From positions 682,001-746,000 of the forward strand of contig OY759981.1 of NCBI GenBank assembly GCA_963662895.1: a stretch of DNA of 64,000 bases, written 5' to 3'. Under the pieces are notes generated by a model. The model made no database searches. It was not told the origin of the DNA and saw only the letters and a program-made list of their open reading frames with translations. A program made the position numbers and the translations under genes. The DNA comes from GWE2-42-39 sp963662895. Lineage in GTDB: Bacteria > Bacteroidota > Bacteroidia > Bacteroidales > Prolixibacteraceae. Shown here in pieces: positions 36,616 to 45,955 of this stretch. How positions within the stretch are numbered: the stretch's first letter is position 1; the number at the start of each line of letters is the position of its first letter.

Positions 36616-39600
36616 TTAACTTTCTTCTTTATATTGCCAAGGGGGTTTGTTAAACTCGGCCTTGAAACATTTAGAGAAATAGGAATGATTGGAAAAACCT
36701 ACCATATACATAACCTCTGCAACTGAAAATTTTTGCTGCCTTAGCAACATGGCTGCTTTTTTCATTCTTACCGATTTTATATACTCCACGGGAGTCATAC
36801 CGGTCAGTTGCTTGAGCTTCCGATAAATTTGCTTGTTGTTAATCCCTGATATTTCACAAAGTGCAGTTACATTCAGATCGGAATCAGCAAGGTGATCTTC
36901 AATGATATGAGTAATGTTTGAAAGAAACTTTTCATCGTACGATACCGCTTCAATTTCCTTCGGAGTAGCAAGAGCTTCCATTCTCATTTTTGCCTCCATT
37001 TTTTTATTTTTCCGGATCAGTTGATCAATCCGGGAAAGAAGAATATCAGGCTCAAACGGTTTGGAAATAAAAGTGTCAACATTAAGCTGAATACTCTCAA
37101 GTTCCGTTTCCTTGTCATCTTTTGCAGTAAGCAAAATAATCGGGATCGTTGAGGTTGGAACATGTTTCCTGATCTTCTGACACATCTCCAGCCCATTCAT
37201 CCCTGGCATCATAACATCAGAAATAATCAAATCCGGTAATAGTTCGAAACAAAGATCAAGCCCGGTCTGTCCATCTTCAGCAATTTGACAGCGATACTGA
37301 GGTTGAAGCATATCGCGGATAAACGCCACTATTTCGGGATTATCATCAACGATCAGGATCAATGGTTGATTTTTATCCAGAGTTTCAGCTTCACTTCCTG
37401 TTCCGCTTTTTACAGAAGAAGCTATTATTTCATGTTTATGCTCGTGAAGAGGCAATATAATTGTTATGGTAGTCCCTGTATTTTCTTCCGAAGTAATACT
37501 TACTTTCCCCCCATGTAGCTCGGTATATGTTTTAACCAGGTACAACCCAATTCCGGTTCCTTCTTTCTTCCCTGCTGTTTTTGACGACTGGAAGAAACGC
37601 TGGAAGATATAGGGAATATCTTTTGCCGGAATCCCCGTCCCTGTATCAGCAACGCTGAGCTCCAATTCTCCGGCTTCTTCACTATAGTTCAGCAAAAGCG
37701 TTATTGTACCGTCTGCTGAAGTATATTTTACTGCATTGGACAATAGATTCGTCAGAATTGACTCCCATTTAATCACATCCAGATCCAGATAAATTTTTTC
37801 TTGATTGCTGACAAACCTGAATGAGATACCATTCTCTTTTTCGGCTTCTTTAAAAACGGAAAACAACTTGCGGGCAAAGGAAACCAATTCTATTCGTGAA
37901 AGGATCAAAAGGGAATTGTTTTCGCTATCAATCCGGTTAAAGTCCAGCATTTGATGAATCAACGAGTTCAACTTCATGGCATTATGCTGAACCAGCTTTA
38001 GTTGTGTTTTTAGATGCTGTCCCTTTATCCCTGGCAAAATCCGACTTATGGGGGCAATAATCATGCTCAAAGGGGTTTTAAGCTCATGTGATAAATTAGT
38101 CAGAAAATCCATCTTCATGCGCGACTGCTCCGTTATTTTTTCTTTTTCAATACGCTCAATCTTCAGTCTGTTTTTTACCCTGAAAAAATTGATCGTCCAG
38201 CCGGCAAGGCTCATCAGCAAAAGAATATAAACACTTTTAGCCCAGATGGTATAATACCAGGGCGGGTGAATCATAAGTTCAAGCGAATACCGGCTCTCTG
38301 ATGGTTTCCCGGTAATATCCAGCTTGCTGACTAACAAATGATAAGTACCATGGCTGAGATTATTATAGGATATCCGGCTACTATTCGAATTGAGTAAGTT
38401 CCATCTCTGATCAACATCTTCTAACCGGTAAACAAGCTTGCTTTTTTCTTCCAGCGAATACGGAAGGTCTGAAAGTTCTAACGAGATGTTATTCTGCCGA
38501 TAGTTAAGTTCGATCTGACTGATATAACGAATACTCTGGCTTTCCGGTTCCATTAGCTGGCTGTTGACATACAAAGCAGTAGCAATGATCGGACGATTGA
38601 CAATTGTTGCATCCACCACTTCCGGAGTAGTAATAGCAAATCCATCCACCTCTCCCAGGTAAATACAATTTTCTTTTTTATCGAAGAACATGCTTAAAAA
38701 ACGTCTGTCAGAAAGATAGAGGTTTCTGGCTTTTAATGTCTTCATATCAACCAGCCAAAGACCATCTGTTGTTGAGATCCAAATGTGTCCGTTGGCTTCC
38801 ATCATGGAAAGTACTTCATTGGTACTGAAAGCATCAAACAGAATGGTATCGATGTGATTATCGCGAGGGGTAATACGCATGACGCCACCTCTGAATCCTG
38901 CCCAGATATAACCTGAATGATCACAAAAAATAAAGGTTGGATTTTTTGTTCCTGTCAGTTCACCTAAAGGCAGTTTCTCTACTTTTCTTGAACCATTATT
39001 TATCTTATCAATTCCATTATTATACAGAAGAACCCATACGTTTCCTTCATGGTCGGAAATAATTTGGTTGATGAACATCCCTGATAATCCGTTTTTGGTG
39101 GTATAATTATAATCGGCCACATAACTTCCAGTGGCCTTTTTTAGCAGTTTATCCTTGTTTACGACAAAGATACCACCCAAACATGTCGCAATCCACAACT
39201 GCCCGTGATCGTCCTCGAAAAGGCAATAAGCCCAGTTTGTGTTGTAGGTTCCGGTGCTGTCGAGAATATTATACTGAATAAATTGCCGTGTGTCATAATC
39301 ATACCGGTTAATGTTCCCATCGCTGGCGATCCACAAATTGGAGTCCCTGTCCTCATATATATGCCTGATTCGTCCATGCGGCAAAGGATACTTTTTGCCT
39401 CCCATGGTGTACCAGATAGCATTTGATCGGTCACGAATTGTTTTATTGACCCTGATAATACCATTGGTTCCACCAAACCAGTAATTGTTTCCCGAGTCCC
39501 TGAAAATGGAATAAAACTGATTCCCCTCTCCGGTTCCGGTAATGTCGGAAATAGGAACATATTGCAAGGCTCTGTTATACCGTGAAAGAGAAATGCCGTA

Positions 39601-40542
39601 ATCGGTACCCAGCCAAATGTTTTGATCCTGATCGGCAAAAATATTCCAGATAATGTTGTTATAAAGCGAATTCAGGTTACGCGAATCGTGCATAACATGC
39701 TGCAAGGGTTCAGTCTCTGAATAGATATACAACCCATTATCAGTACCTGCAAGTAAACGCGAATTACCATCTAATGCCAGCGATTTGACTGAGTTATCCT
39801 GAAACATTTCAATCCGGGAAATCGCCCTATCCTCTAAATTGTATTTCAGAAGATTTCCTTCCATGCCGATCCATATGCACTGGCGTGTACTATCTTCGAG
39901 CAGCGAGTTGATAAACTGATTGTTTTTTCGGGGATTAAACGGAAGTTCTATCTTCTGGAAATCATCATTATCAGGTAAATACCGGCAGAGCCCGTCGTAA
40001 GTACCTATATAAACCCGGTTGTCATGCGTTCTGATTATAGTATAGATGGTCTGGTGCGGCAGGTTTTCATATTTATTTTGATCGAAATACTTTAGTTTTC
40101 TATTGTTCAGGTTAAACCAATATAGCCCATTCAAAGTTCCCAGCCACAAAGTATCTCCCTGTAAAGACATTGTACGGACATCTGTAGGAAAATCGACCGG
40201 TTTTTTTTCGTAACGATCGGTTTTGATATTATAAATCAGGACGCCATTGTCAGCACCAAGGAAAAGGAAAGCCTGGTCGACTATTACGCCGCAATAAATC
40301 TGCGTATTGCTTTTTTCGTCGAAAGTAAAATGAGGTTGTACGGTATAACCATTATAGCTAAACAGTCCTTTGTTCGATCCTATCCAGATAAGTCCCTGGT
40401 TGTCCTGCAAAAAACAACTGATAACGGATGTACCGGTTCCCAGGTTGATGTTTTTGAACATCCGGTATTTTGATTTCTGCCCTAAAGCCCACGAAAAACA
40501 CAGGAAACAGAACAAAAACAAAAAACAGGCTCTCTTACACAT
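36616..40542 (-). CDS. Hybrid two-component system regulator (HTCS) of the galactan PUL
   Basis: The 1308-residue single-chain sensor and regulator has a signal peptide (1-21), a periplasmic double propeller of about 14 two-component-regulator repeats (to about 680), a Y_Y_Y domain (to about 765), one membrane helix (about 770-790), HisKA with SHELKTPL (phospho-acceptor His819), HATPase with GTGIGLYLVK, a receiver domain with phospho-acceptor Asp1109 in ISDVMMPG, and an AraC-type DNA-binding domain (about 1205-1305). It should sense an oligosaccharide, probably a galacto-oligosaccharide, in the periplasm and activate the adjacent Sus operon. It is transcribed separately from its own promoter. 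Confidence 0.95.
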   Translation of the reverse strand: MCKRACFLFLFCFLCFSWALGQKSKYRMFKNINLGTGTSVISCFLQDNQGLIWIGSNKGLFSYNGYTVQPHFTFDEKSNTQIYCGVIVDQAFLFLGADNGVLIYNIKTDRYEKKPVDFPTDVRTMSLQGDTLWLGTLNGLYWFNLNNRKLKYFDQNKYENLPHQTIYTIIRTHDNRVYIGTYDGLCRYLPDNDDFQKIELPFNPRKNNQFINSLLEDSTRQCIWIGMEGNLLKYNLEDRAISRIEMFQDNSVKSLALDGNSRLLAGTDNGLYIYSETEPLQHVMHDSRNLNSLYNNIIWNIFADQDQNIWLGTDYGISLSRYNRALQYVPISDITGTGEGNQFYSIFRDSGNNYWFGGTNGIIRVNKTIRDRSNAIWYTMGGKKYPLPHGRIRHIYEDRDSNLWIASDGNINRYDYDTRQFIQYNILDSTGTYNTNWAYCLFEDDHGQLWIATCLGGIFVVNKDKLLKKATGSYVADYNYTTKNGLSGMFINQIISDHEGNVWVLLYNNGIDKINNGSRKVEKLPLGELTGTKNPTFIFCDHSGYIWAGFRGGVMRITPRDNHIDTILFDAFSTNEVLSMMEANGHIWISTTDGLWLVDMKTLKARNLYLSDRRFLSMFFDKKENCIYLGEVDGFAITTPEVVDATIVNRPIIATALYVNSQLMEPESQSIRYISQIELNYRQNNISLELSDLPYSLEEKSKLVYRLEDVDQRWNLLNSNSSRISYNNLSHGTYHLLVSKLDITGKPSESRYSLELMIHPPWYYTIWAKSVYILLLMSLAGWTINFFRVKNRLKIERIEKEKITEQSRMKMDFLTNLSHELKTPLSMIIAPISRILPGIKGQHLKTQLKLVQHNAMKLNSLIHQMLDFNRIDSENNSLLILSRIELVSFARKLFSVFKEAEKENGISFRFVSNQEKIYLDLDVIKWESILTNLLSNAVKYTSADGTITLLLNYSEEAGELELSVADTGTGIPAKDIPYIFQRFFQSSKTAGKKEGTGIGLYLVKTYTELHGGKVSITSEENTGTTITIILPLHEHKHEIIASSVKSGTGSEAETLDKNQPLILIVDDNPEIVAFIRDMLQPQYRCQIAEDGQTGLDLCFELLPDLIISDVMMPGMNGLEMCQKIRKHVPTSTIPIILLTAKDDKETELESIQLNVDTFISKPFEPDILLSRIDQLIRKNKKMEAKMRMEALATPKEIEAVSYDEKFLSNITHIIEDHLADSDLNVTALCEISGINNKQIYRKLKQLTGMTPVEYIKSVRMKKAAMLLRQQKFSVAEVMYMVGFSNHSYFSKCFKAEFNKPPWQYKEES

Positions 40543-40547
40543 ATTTT

Positions 40548-40617
40548 AGGCTCTGAAAAGGTTGTATAGCAAAGTTATTGTTTCCATTCCTAATTACAAA
40601 AGACCTTTTCAGAGCCT
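40548..40617. repeat. Perfect 15-bp inverted repeat around the HTCS promoter
   Basis: AGGCTCTGAAAAGGT (40548-40562) and its exact complement ACCTTTTCAGAGCCT (40603-40617) flank a 40-base spacer. The spacer holds the -33 and -7 boxes of the HTCS gene. It also lies behind the GH2 stop, so it could double as the end of the Sus operon transcript. Confidence 0.9.
40570..40600 (-). promoter_or_regulatory. HTCS promoter (-33 and -7 boxes)
   Basis: On the minus strand TTTG (40600-40597), a 19-base spacer, and TAACTTTG (40577-40570) match the Bacteroidota consensus TTTG-N19-TAnnTTTG exactly. The start codon is 27 bases downstream. Confidence 0.75.
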
Positions 40618-40654
40618 TTGGCAGCTAAATTTTCCCGTTTATATGCTGATATTA

Positions 40655-43084
40655 TTATTCTGTCTTCAAAGTAATTTTTCCTGATTTTATTCCTTTTGCC
40701 TTTGCTTCAAGTACCATCCCTCCGGGGTGCCGGCCTGCCTGAACGATCACTGTCAGTTGTCCGCTAAAAGCATGCATTTTCGGCAAATGAAAGAGGTCAA
40801 GACAAGTCGGATCGCCGTTGGCGCCTGCACGGTAACAACCTGCTCCGGTCACAGCAAATGAAACCAGACGCCCGTCTTTTGGACAAAGGTTCCCGTCTTT
40901 ATCAACTACCTGAACCGTCACATAGGCTAAATCTTTTCCATCAGCGTTCAAGGTAGCCCGGTCAGTCACCAGTTCTAAATGATTTGGTTTGCCGGCAGTA
41001 TGTACCACCTGTTTGTCCGCAATCTTTCCCGACTTATCATAGGCAATTACTTTCAGTTCTCCCGGCTCGTAAATCACATCGGGCCACATCAGGCGGTAAC
41101 GGCTTTGTAACGTCTTGTTGTTTCCCGACTTTTTCCCATAACTTTTTCCGTTCACAAAAACCTCAGCATTATCGTAGCTGGTATAAACAAACACCGGGAC
41201 TTTTTCTCCTTCGTGCCCTTTCCAGTTCCAATGCGGCAAAACATGCAACGTGGCGGAATCTTTATTCCAGATGCTTCGGTACAGATAATAGCGATCTTTG
41301 GGGATACCCGCCAGATCAATGATCCCGAAAAGAGAACTGTGACTGGGCCAGGCGTCGGTGTCGTAAGGAGAAGGTTCTCCCAGGTAATCGAAGCCTGTCC
41401 ATACAAACTGACCAATTGTCCAGGGTTTGTCGTCAGCCATTGCAAAATCTTCATCAGGAAGGTTTGACCAGGAACAATACTCCAAATCATATGAAGAAGA
41501 CTGATGATCATCGTATCTGGCATCGGCTTTGATCTCGGCCGGCAATTTGTATACTCCGCGTGAACTTACCGTCGAAGTGGTCTCGGTTCCCAATATGATG
41601 TTTTGTGGCAAGTGGTCGTAAGCCTCCTGATAGCGGTATACCCGATAGTTCAATCCAGGGACATCAATCATCGAAGCAAAACCATTGTCGAGTACACAAC
41701 TTACCTGGTCCATTCCGCAGGTTACCGGTCGGGTTGGATCTTCGCGGTGACAAATATCCTGAAGGAAAGCCGCGACTTTATATCCTTCCGGGCTACATTG
41801 TGTCGGCACCTCGTTGCCAATGCTCCACATCACAACGCTGGGATTATTCCGAAAATGATGCAGCATATTCATCATATCTTTTTCTGCCCATTCGTTGAAA
41901 AAGCGATGGTAGCCATTTTTACATTTTGCAATGTCCCACTCATCAAATGGTTCAATCATCAGCATGAACCCCATTTCATCGCACAACACAACAAGCTCGG
42001 GAGCAGGCATGTTGTGCGCTGTTCGAATGGCATCGCAGCCCATATCTTTTAACAGGACAAGCTGATGCCGCAGTGCAGCCTTGTTGATAGCGGCACCCAG
42101 AGGTCCCAGGTCATGGTGGTTGCAAACGCCCTGAAATTTGCGGTGCTTTCCGTTCAGGTAGAAACCTTTGTCGGGAATAATCTGAATGCTGCGAATACCA
42201 AAGCGTGTGTTGTACTCATCTACCTTTTTCCCTTCAACATAAACCTGCAAAACTGCTGTGTAAAGAGAAGGGGTTTCGGGCGACCAAAGCTCCGGTGCCT
42301 TCACATTGAAGTTTTGTTCGAAAGGACGGTCATGGTTGATCTTGCGGGTATCGTCTCTCGATGCTACAATCTTCCCTTCGGATGAATAGATGTTAGTCAG
42401 GACACGGACGTCCCGATTACCGGCACCTTCAATTTTTGTAAATAAAAGAACCGAAGCTAACGTGTCGGACAAAAACGGTGTTGTTAACTGTGTTCCCCAA
42501 ACCGGAATATGTACCGGATCGGTTACAATAACATGCACGTTTCTGTATAACCCTGCACCGGGGTACCATCTTGACGATTGCGATTTATTTTCCAGTCGAA
42601 CTGCCAGCGTATTGTTTTTACCGTCGGTGTTCAGCAGGTCAGTCACATCAACATGAAACGAGTTATAGCCGTAAGGCCAGAAACAAGCCTCCTGCCCATT
42701 TACATAAACCCGCGCTTCACTCATGGCGCCATCGAAAAGCAGGCTGACCTGCTTGCCGGTTGGTGCGTCGAAAGTGGTGCGGTACCAACTTATGCCCACA
42801 TAAGGAAGTCCCCCTGTCCGTCCGGTTTTGACCGAAACTTTAGTCTCCAGATTTTGGCTAACGGCAACCTCCTGAAGATCATTGTTCCTGTCAAACGGGC
42901 CGTAAATAGCCCAGTCGTGGGGAATGCTAACGGTTTGCCACTTTGCATCATCGAAATCCTGACAATAAGCATTGTAAAAATCACCTTTGCTGAACTTCCA
43001 GTTGTCTTCCAATAAAAATTCAGTACGTTGTGCTTTTACCAACAGGCTACTTGCTGAAAATATAATCAGAATAATTGTTTTCAT
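40655..43084 (-). CDS. Glycoside hydrolase family 2 beta-galactosidase
   Basis: The 809-residue protein has a signal peptide (about 1-18), sugar-binding and immunoglobulin-like domains, then the TIM barrel with acid/base Glu425 in SIGNEVP and nucleophile Glu501 in ILGTETTS, followed by a DUF4982-like and an Ig-like C-terminal domain. HHDLGPLGAA and RTAHNMPAPE are typical GH2 stretches. It should trim galactosyl residues from galacto-oligosaccharides in the periplasm. It is the last gene of the Sus operon, 11 bases after GH53, as in the Bacteroides thetaiotaomicron galactan PUL (BT4667). Confidence 0.92.
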   Translation of the reverse strand: MKTIILIIFSASSLLVKAQRTEFLLEDNWKFSKGDFYNAYCQDFDDAKWQTVSIPHDWAIYGPFDRNNDLQEVAVSQNLETKVSVKTGRTGGLPYVGISWYRTTFDAPTGKQVSLLFDGAMSEARVYVNGQEACFWPYGYNSFHVDVTDLLNTDGKNNTLAVRLENKSQSSRWYPGAGLYRNVHVIVTDPVHIPVWGTQLTTPFLSDTLASVLLFTKIEGAGNRDVRVLTNIYSSEGKIVASRDDTRKINHDRPFEQNFNVKAPELWSPETPSLYTAVLQVYVEGKKVDEYNTRFGIRSIQIIPDKGFYLNGKHRKFQGVCNHHDLGPLGAAINKAALRHQLVLLKDMGCDAIRTAHNMPAPELVVLCDEMGFMLMIEPFDEWDIAKCKNGYHRFFNEWAEKDMMNMLHHFRNNPSVVMWSIGNEVPTQCSPEGYKVAAFLQDICHREDPTRPVTCGMDQVSCVLDNGFASMIDVPGLNYRVYRYQEAYDHLPQNIILGTETTSTVSSRGVYKLPAEIKADARYDDHQSSSYDLEYCSWSNLPDEDFAMADDKPWTIGQFVWTGFDYLGEPSPYDTDAWPSHSSLFGIIDLAGIPKDRYYLYRSIWNKDSATLHVLPHWNWKGHEGEKVPVFVYTSYDNAEVFVNGKSYGKKSGNNKTLQSRYRLMWPDVIYEPGELKVIAYDKSGKIADKQVVHTAGKPNHLELVTDRATLNADGKDLAYVTVQVVDKDGNLCPKDGRLVSFAVTGAGCYRAGANGDPTCLDLFHLPKMHAFSGQLTVIVQAGRHPGGMVLEAKAKGIKSGKITLKTE

Positions 43085-43095
43085 ATTTTTCTCGG

Positions 43096-44136
43096 TTATT
43101 CGCTAAAAGCATCAAGGGCAACAGTTGGTTTGCCGGAATCATCGAAAGCACCCATGGTATAATCGTTCCATCCGTTATAGGCTTCGGGTTCCCAGTAGAA
43201 AACGCCCAGGCATTGATCATTGTCAATTGTTTTGCATTTGGTTATCAGGCTGACTAGAAATTCTTTGGCAGTATCTGCTTCATCCCACGACATCCCGGTT
43301 TCACAAATCATCACATCGCTGCCATAGCGGTCAATCATATCTTCTATGTTTGCGATGCAGTTAGTCGTCATTTCTTCCCAGTTATCAGTGGTAGGATAAA
43401 GTGACATGCCAATAATATCCCATTCTCCACCGTTATTTTCCAGACCGTCGAAAAGCCATCGAAACAATGAATTATCGTTTCCTGACTGCAGATGGACAAT
43501 CACCTGAGCATTGGGAAAGACTTCCTTCACTGCATCATAACCGGCATTGTTTAATTCGGCATACTGAGCCATGTTTTCCGAGGCTTTCCCCTCGTCCCAA
43601 AGCATACCGTTGCCGGTTTCATTTCCAATCTGTACCCATTCAGGTTCAACATCTTCCATTTTAAGTGAATTCAATACTTCAATGGTATACTGGCTAACTG
43701 CTGCCTTCAAATCCTCAAAACTTAAATCTTCCCAGGCTGCAGGTTTTGTTTGCTTCGACGGATCGGCCCAGGTATCGCTGTAATGAAAGTCGATCATAAT
43801 GCGCATTCCCAATTGGGTGGCCCTCCATGCCTTCACCAGCACATCATATTTATTGCACCAGCCTTCATCCGGATCAACCCATACCCGTAAACGAATGGAA
43901 TTCATCCCCAAATCGCGTAACAGGTGCATACATTCCATTTCTTCTCCATTGGCGTTGTAAAATGTCACACCCGAATTTTCCATCTCGGTCAGCCAGCTTA
44001 CATCGGCCCCTTTGGCGAACCCGGTCATATCGTAAGTTGGTGCAGCCAATGGCTTTTCCAATTGCGGTTCATCATCGCAGGCAACAAAGATAAAGAGCAT
44101 GAATACTGCACAGATACTTATTTTATAAAATTTCAT
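43096..44136 (-). CDS. Endo-beta-1,4-galactanase, GH53 (lipoprotein)
   Basis: The 346-residue protein begins with a lipoprotein signal (FIFVAC, Cys20). The GH53 signature is clear: GADVSWL at 43-49, RLRVWVDP, DFHYSDTWADP, acid/base Glu173 in IGNETGNGMLW, nucleophile Glu279 in ICETGMSW. It cuts internal beta-1,4-galactan bonds, probably at the cell surface. It follows the SusE-like gene and precedes GH2. Its presence is the main evidence for galactan as PUL substrate. Confidence 0.95.
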   Translation of the reverse strand: MKFYKISICAVFMLFIFVACDDEPQLEKPLAAPTYDMTGFAKGADVSWLTEMENSGVTFYNANGEEMECMHLLRDLGMNSIRLRVWVDPDEGWCNKYDVLVKAWRATQLGMRIMIDFHYSDTWADPSKQTKPAAWEDLSFEDLKAAVSQYTIEVLNSLKMEDVEPEWVQIGNETGNGMLWDEGKASENMAQYAELNNAGYDAVKEVFPNAQVIVHLQSGNDNSLFRWLFDGLENNGGEWDIIGMSLYPTTDNWEEMTTNCIANIEDMIDRYGSDVMICETGMSWDEADTAKEFLVSLITKCKTIDNDQCLGVFYWEPEAYNGWNDYTMGAFDDSGKPTVALDAFSE

Positions 44137-44185
44137 AGGTAATCCCTTTCTTATTTTAATATTTTGAAATTAACTGAAAAAGGGC

Positions 44186-44221
44186 CACCACCTTCCTTTT
44201 TTAAATTTTAAGAAGGTGGTG
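44186..44221 (-). promoter_or_regulatory. Intra-operon hairpin between SusE-like gene and GH53
   Basis: On the transcript, arms CACCACCTTC (44221-44212 complement) and GAAGGTGGTG form a perfect 10-bp stem with a 16-base loop, followed by GCCCTTTTTC. It may attenuate transcription into the hydrolase genes or protect the 3' end of the upstream message. Confidence 0.6.
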
Positions 44222-44229
44222 ACTGCCAT

Positions 44230-45930
44230 TTATTGGGTAATACTGTAAGTCCCTTCCAGTAAGTTAACTGTTAAGGTATAAGTTCCTGCACTCAGACTTG
44301 CATCGTCGGTAATGTTACTTCCTTTGTACGATAAACTTCCTGAAGAACCACCAAAATAGTGATTCCATGATGTATCCAGATGAATCTGGAATCCCCATTT
44401 GGAAGCACTATTGATAGTTATCTGTCCGGAATAAGTGCCAACAGTGCTGGTAACATTCAAAGTTACACTGAAATCCCAGGTATCATTCAGACCAGAAACA
44501 TAAATCTGATCGCCGGCACTGGTCAGGCTGTAAGTCAGTCCGCTCAGTGAAACGTCGATCAGGTAGAGACCTGCATCCGGTGCCGGAATATTCGTTTCGC
44601 CTTTAGCAACCAGAGAGCCGGAATAAGCATCACCGGAATCAAATGTATACTTGTCGTCCCAGTTATCTTTTTCGGTGTTAATCGTATATCCCCACAGGGA
44701 ATTCACATTTACAACGCCTGCATAAGCAAGATTGTCTTCATCATAAAGTGTCAGGAAATTATCGAAAGTCCAACTTCCGGAAGTACCGTCGTCAATACCC
44801 GGCAAATAAACATACCGGCTGACCTCAGATGGTCCTCCCGAACCTTCAACGGCTTTAATTGTCCATGCTGTCGGGTCTCTCAAATCAATGGTAAGGGTAT
44901 ATTCTCCTGTCGAAGCAACCGGAACAATCAGGTTTACGGCCTGCTCAACAAGAGCGAGATTATCACCGTTTTGAGCAAAAGCAACTGGTGTGTCAACAGC
45001 AGAGGCATCATCAGTGCCGGTTGAGTTGTCGTACAGTTTGCCGGTTCCACTAACCTGGACGTTAATAGATGTTGAAGTTGCTGTGAATGGTAAGGTCCAT
45101 TTCACATTCGCACGGTCGAAACTCATATCTCCCGAAATATCGCCGCTAACAGAAAGTGAAGGAATCCAAAGTGCCGACCATACTTCTTTGTTGGTATTAA
45201 AATCAACATAGTAACATCCGCTTTGTCCGGGGAACCAGCAGTTCCAACGTTCATCGTCGTCATCTGAAGAGGAAAGAACAAAGGCGGTCCCGCTAACTCC
45301 ATCATTTCCCCAAATGGTACCGTCGCCTTCTTTCAGGAAGTAATTATACCAGGCCGTGGCTCCCATGAATCCAATATATTCGCGATCAGAATCAGCCGAA
45401 TAAAGGGTTACGCCAGTCGTATCCTTGTCTGAATCCAATATAAAACCGATACTCATATCAATTTCGTAGGCGGTAACAATTACTTTTATCACATTACTAT
45501 AAGTTGGTTCTATGTTGTCTCCTACCGAAGCTTTCAGCCGAAAGTAAATTACCTTAGCTATTCCGGGGGTAGCCCCAACATTTTTTACAACGGTGTTAAG
45601 TTCAGCACCGGTATAGGTATGCGATAAGCTTGATTCAACCGATTCGGCCACCGTTTCCGAGAAATCCTTCGAAGCAGAAGCCTGCAAAGTTGTTTCCAGA
45701 ATATTTGGAGCCGACATATCGGGATTACTCACGGTTAATGTACTTGTGCTCCATGCGAGTGATAGTATCTGATCGGAACTGGTCTCCTGGGTTAGCACAA
45801 CATTTGTTTTGGTTGCCATCAGTTCGCTTGATTCAAGCCCCGACAAAGTAACCAGGTCACCATCTTTCTCGCAGGCAGTAAATGCTGCAACGGAGAATAA
45901 TGTTATTAAAATTCGTTTTATGTTTTTCAT
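44230..45930 (-). CDS. SusE/SusF-like surface glycan-binding lipoprotein
   Basis: The start is taken at 45930, which gives a lipoprotein signal (LFSVAAFTAC, Cys20); the frame extends upstream to 45969, overlapping the SusD stop. The 566-residue protein begins with a SusE-like Ig domain (about 25-140) and continues with repeated small beta domains, the last two ending in similar GEYTLTIDL and GTYTLTVNLLEGTYS motifs. It should bind galactan at the cell surface next to SusCD, like BT4669. Confidence 0.85.
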   Translation of the reverse strand: MKNIKRILITLFSVAAFTACEKDGDLVTLSGLESSELMATKTNVVLTQETSSDQILSLAWSTSTLTVSNPDMSAPNILETTLQASASKDFSETVAESVESSLSHTYTGAELNTVVKNVGATPGIAKVIYFRLKASVGDNIEPTYSNVIKVIVTAYEIDMSIGFILDSDKDTTGVTLYSADSDREYIGFMGATAWYNYFLKEGDGTIWGNDGVSGTAFVLSSSDDDDERWNCWFPGQSGCYYVDFNTNKEVWSALWIPSLSVSGDISGDMSFDRANVKWTLPFTATSTSINVQVSGTGKLYDNSTGTDDASAVDTPVAFAQNGDNLALVEQAVNLIVPVASTGEYTLTIDLRDPTAWTIKAVEGSGGPSEVSRYVYLPGIDDGTSGSWTFDNFLTLYDEDNLAYAGVVNVNSLWGYTINTEKDNWDDKYTFDSGDAYSGSLVAKGETNIPAPDAGLYLIDVSLSGLTYSLTSAGDQIYVSGLNDTWDFSVTLNVTSTVGTYSGQITINSASKWGFQIHLDTSWNHYFGGSSGSLSYKGSNITDDASLSAGTYTLTVNLLEGTYSITQ

Positions 45931-45955
45931 TGTTCTTTTTCTTAAGTTCCCTGAA

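Noticed and set aside
41603..42052. 149-codon frame opposite the GH2 gene
   Set aside because: It lies wholly inside a well-supported GH2 gene on the other strand and has no domain or leader.
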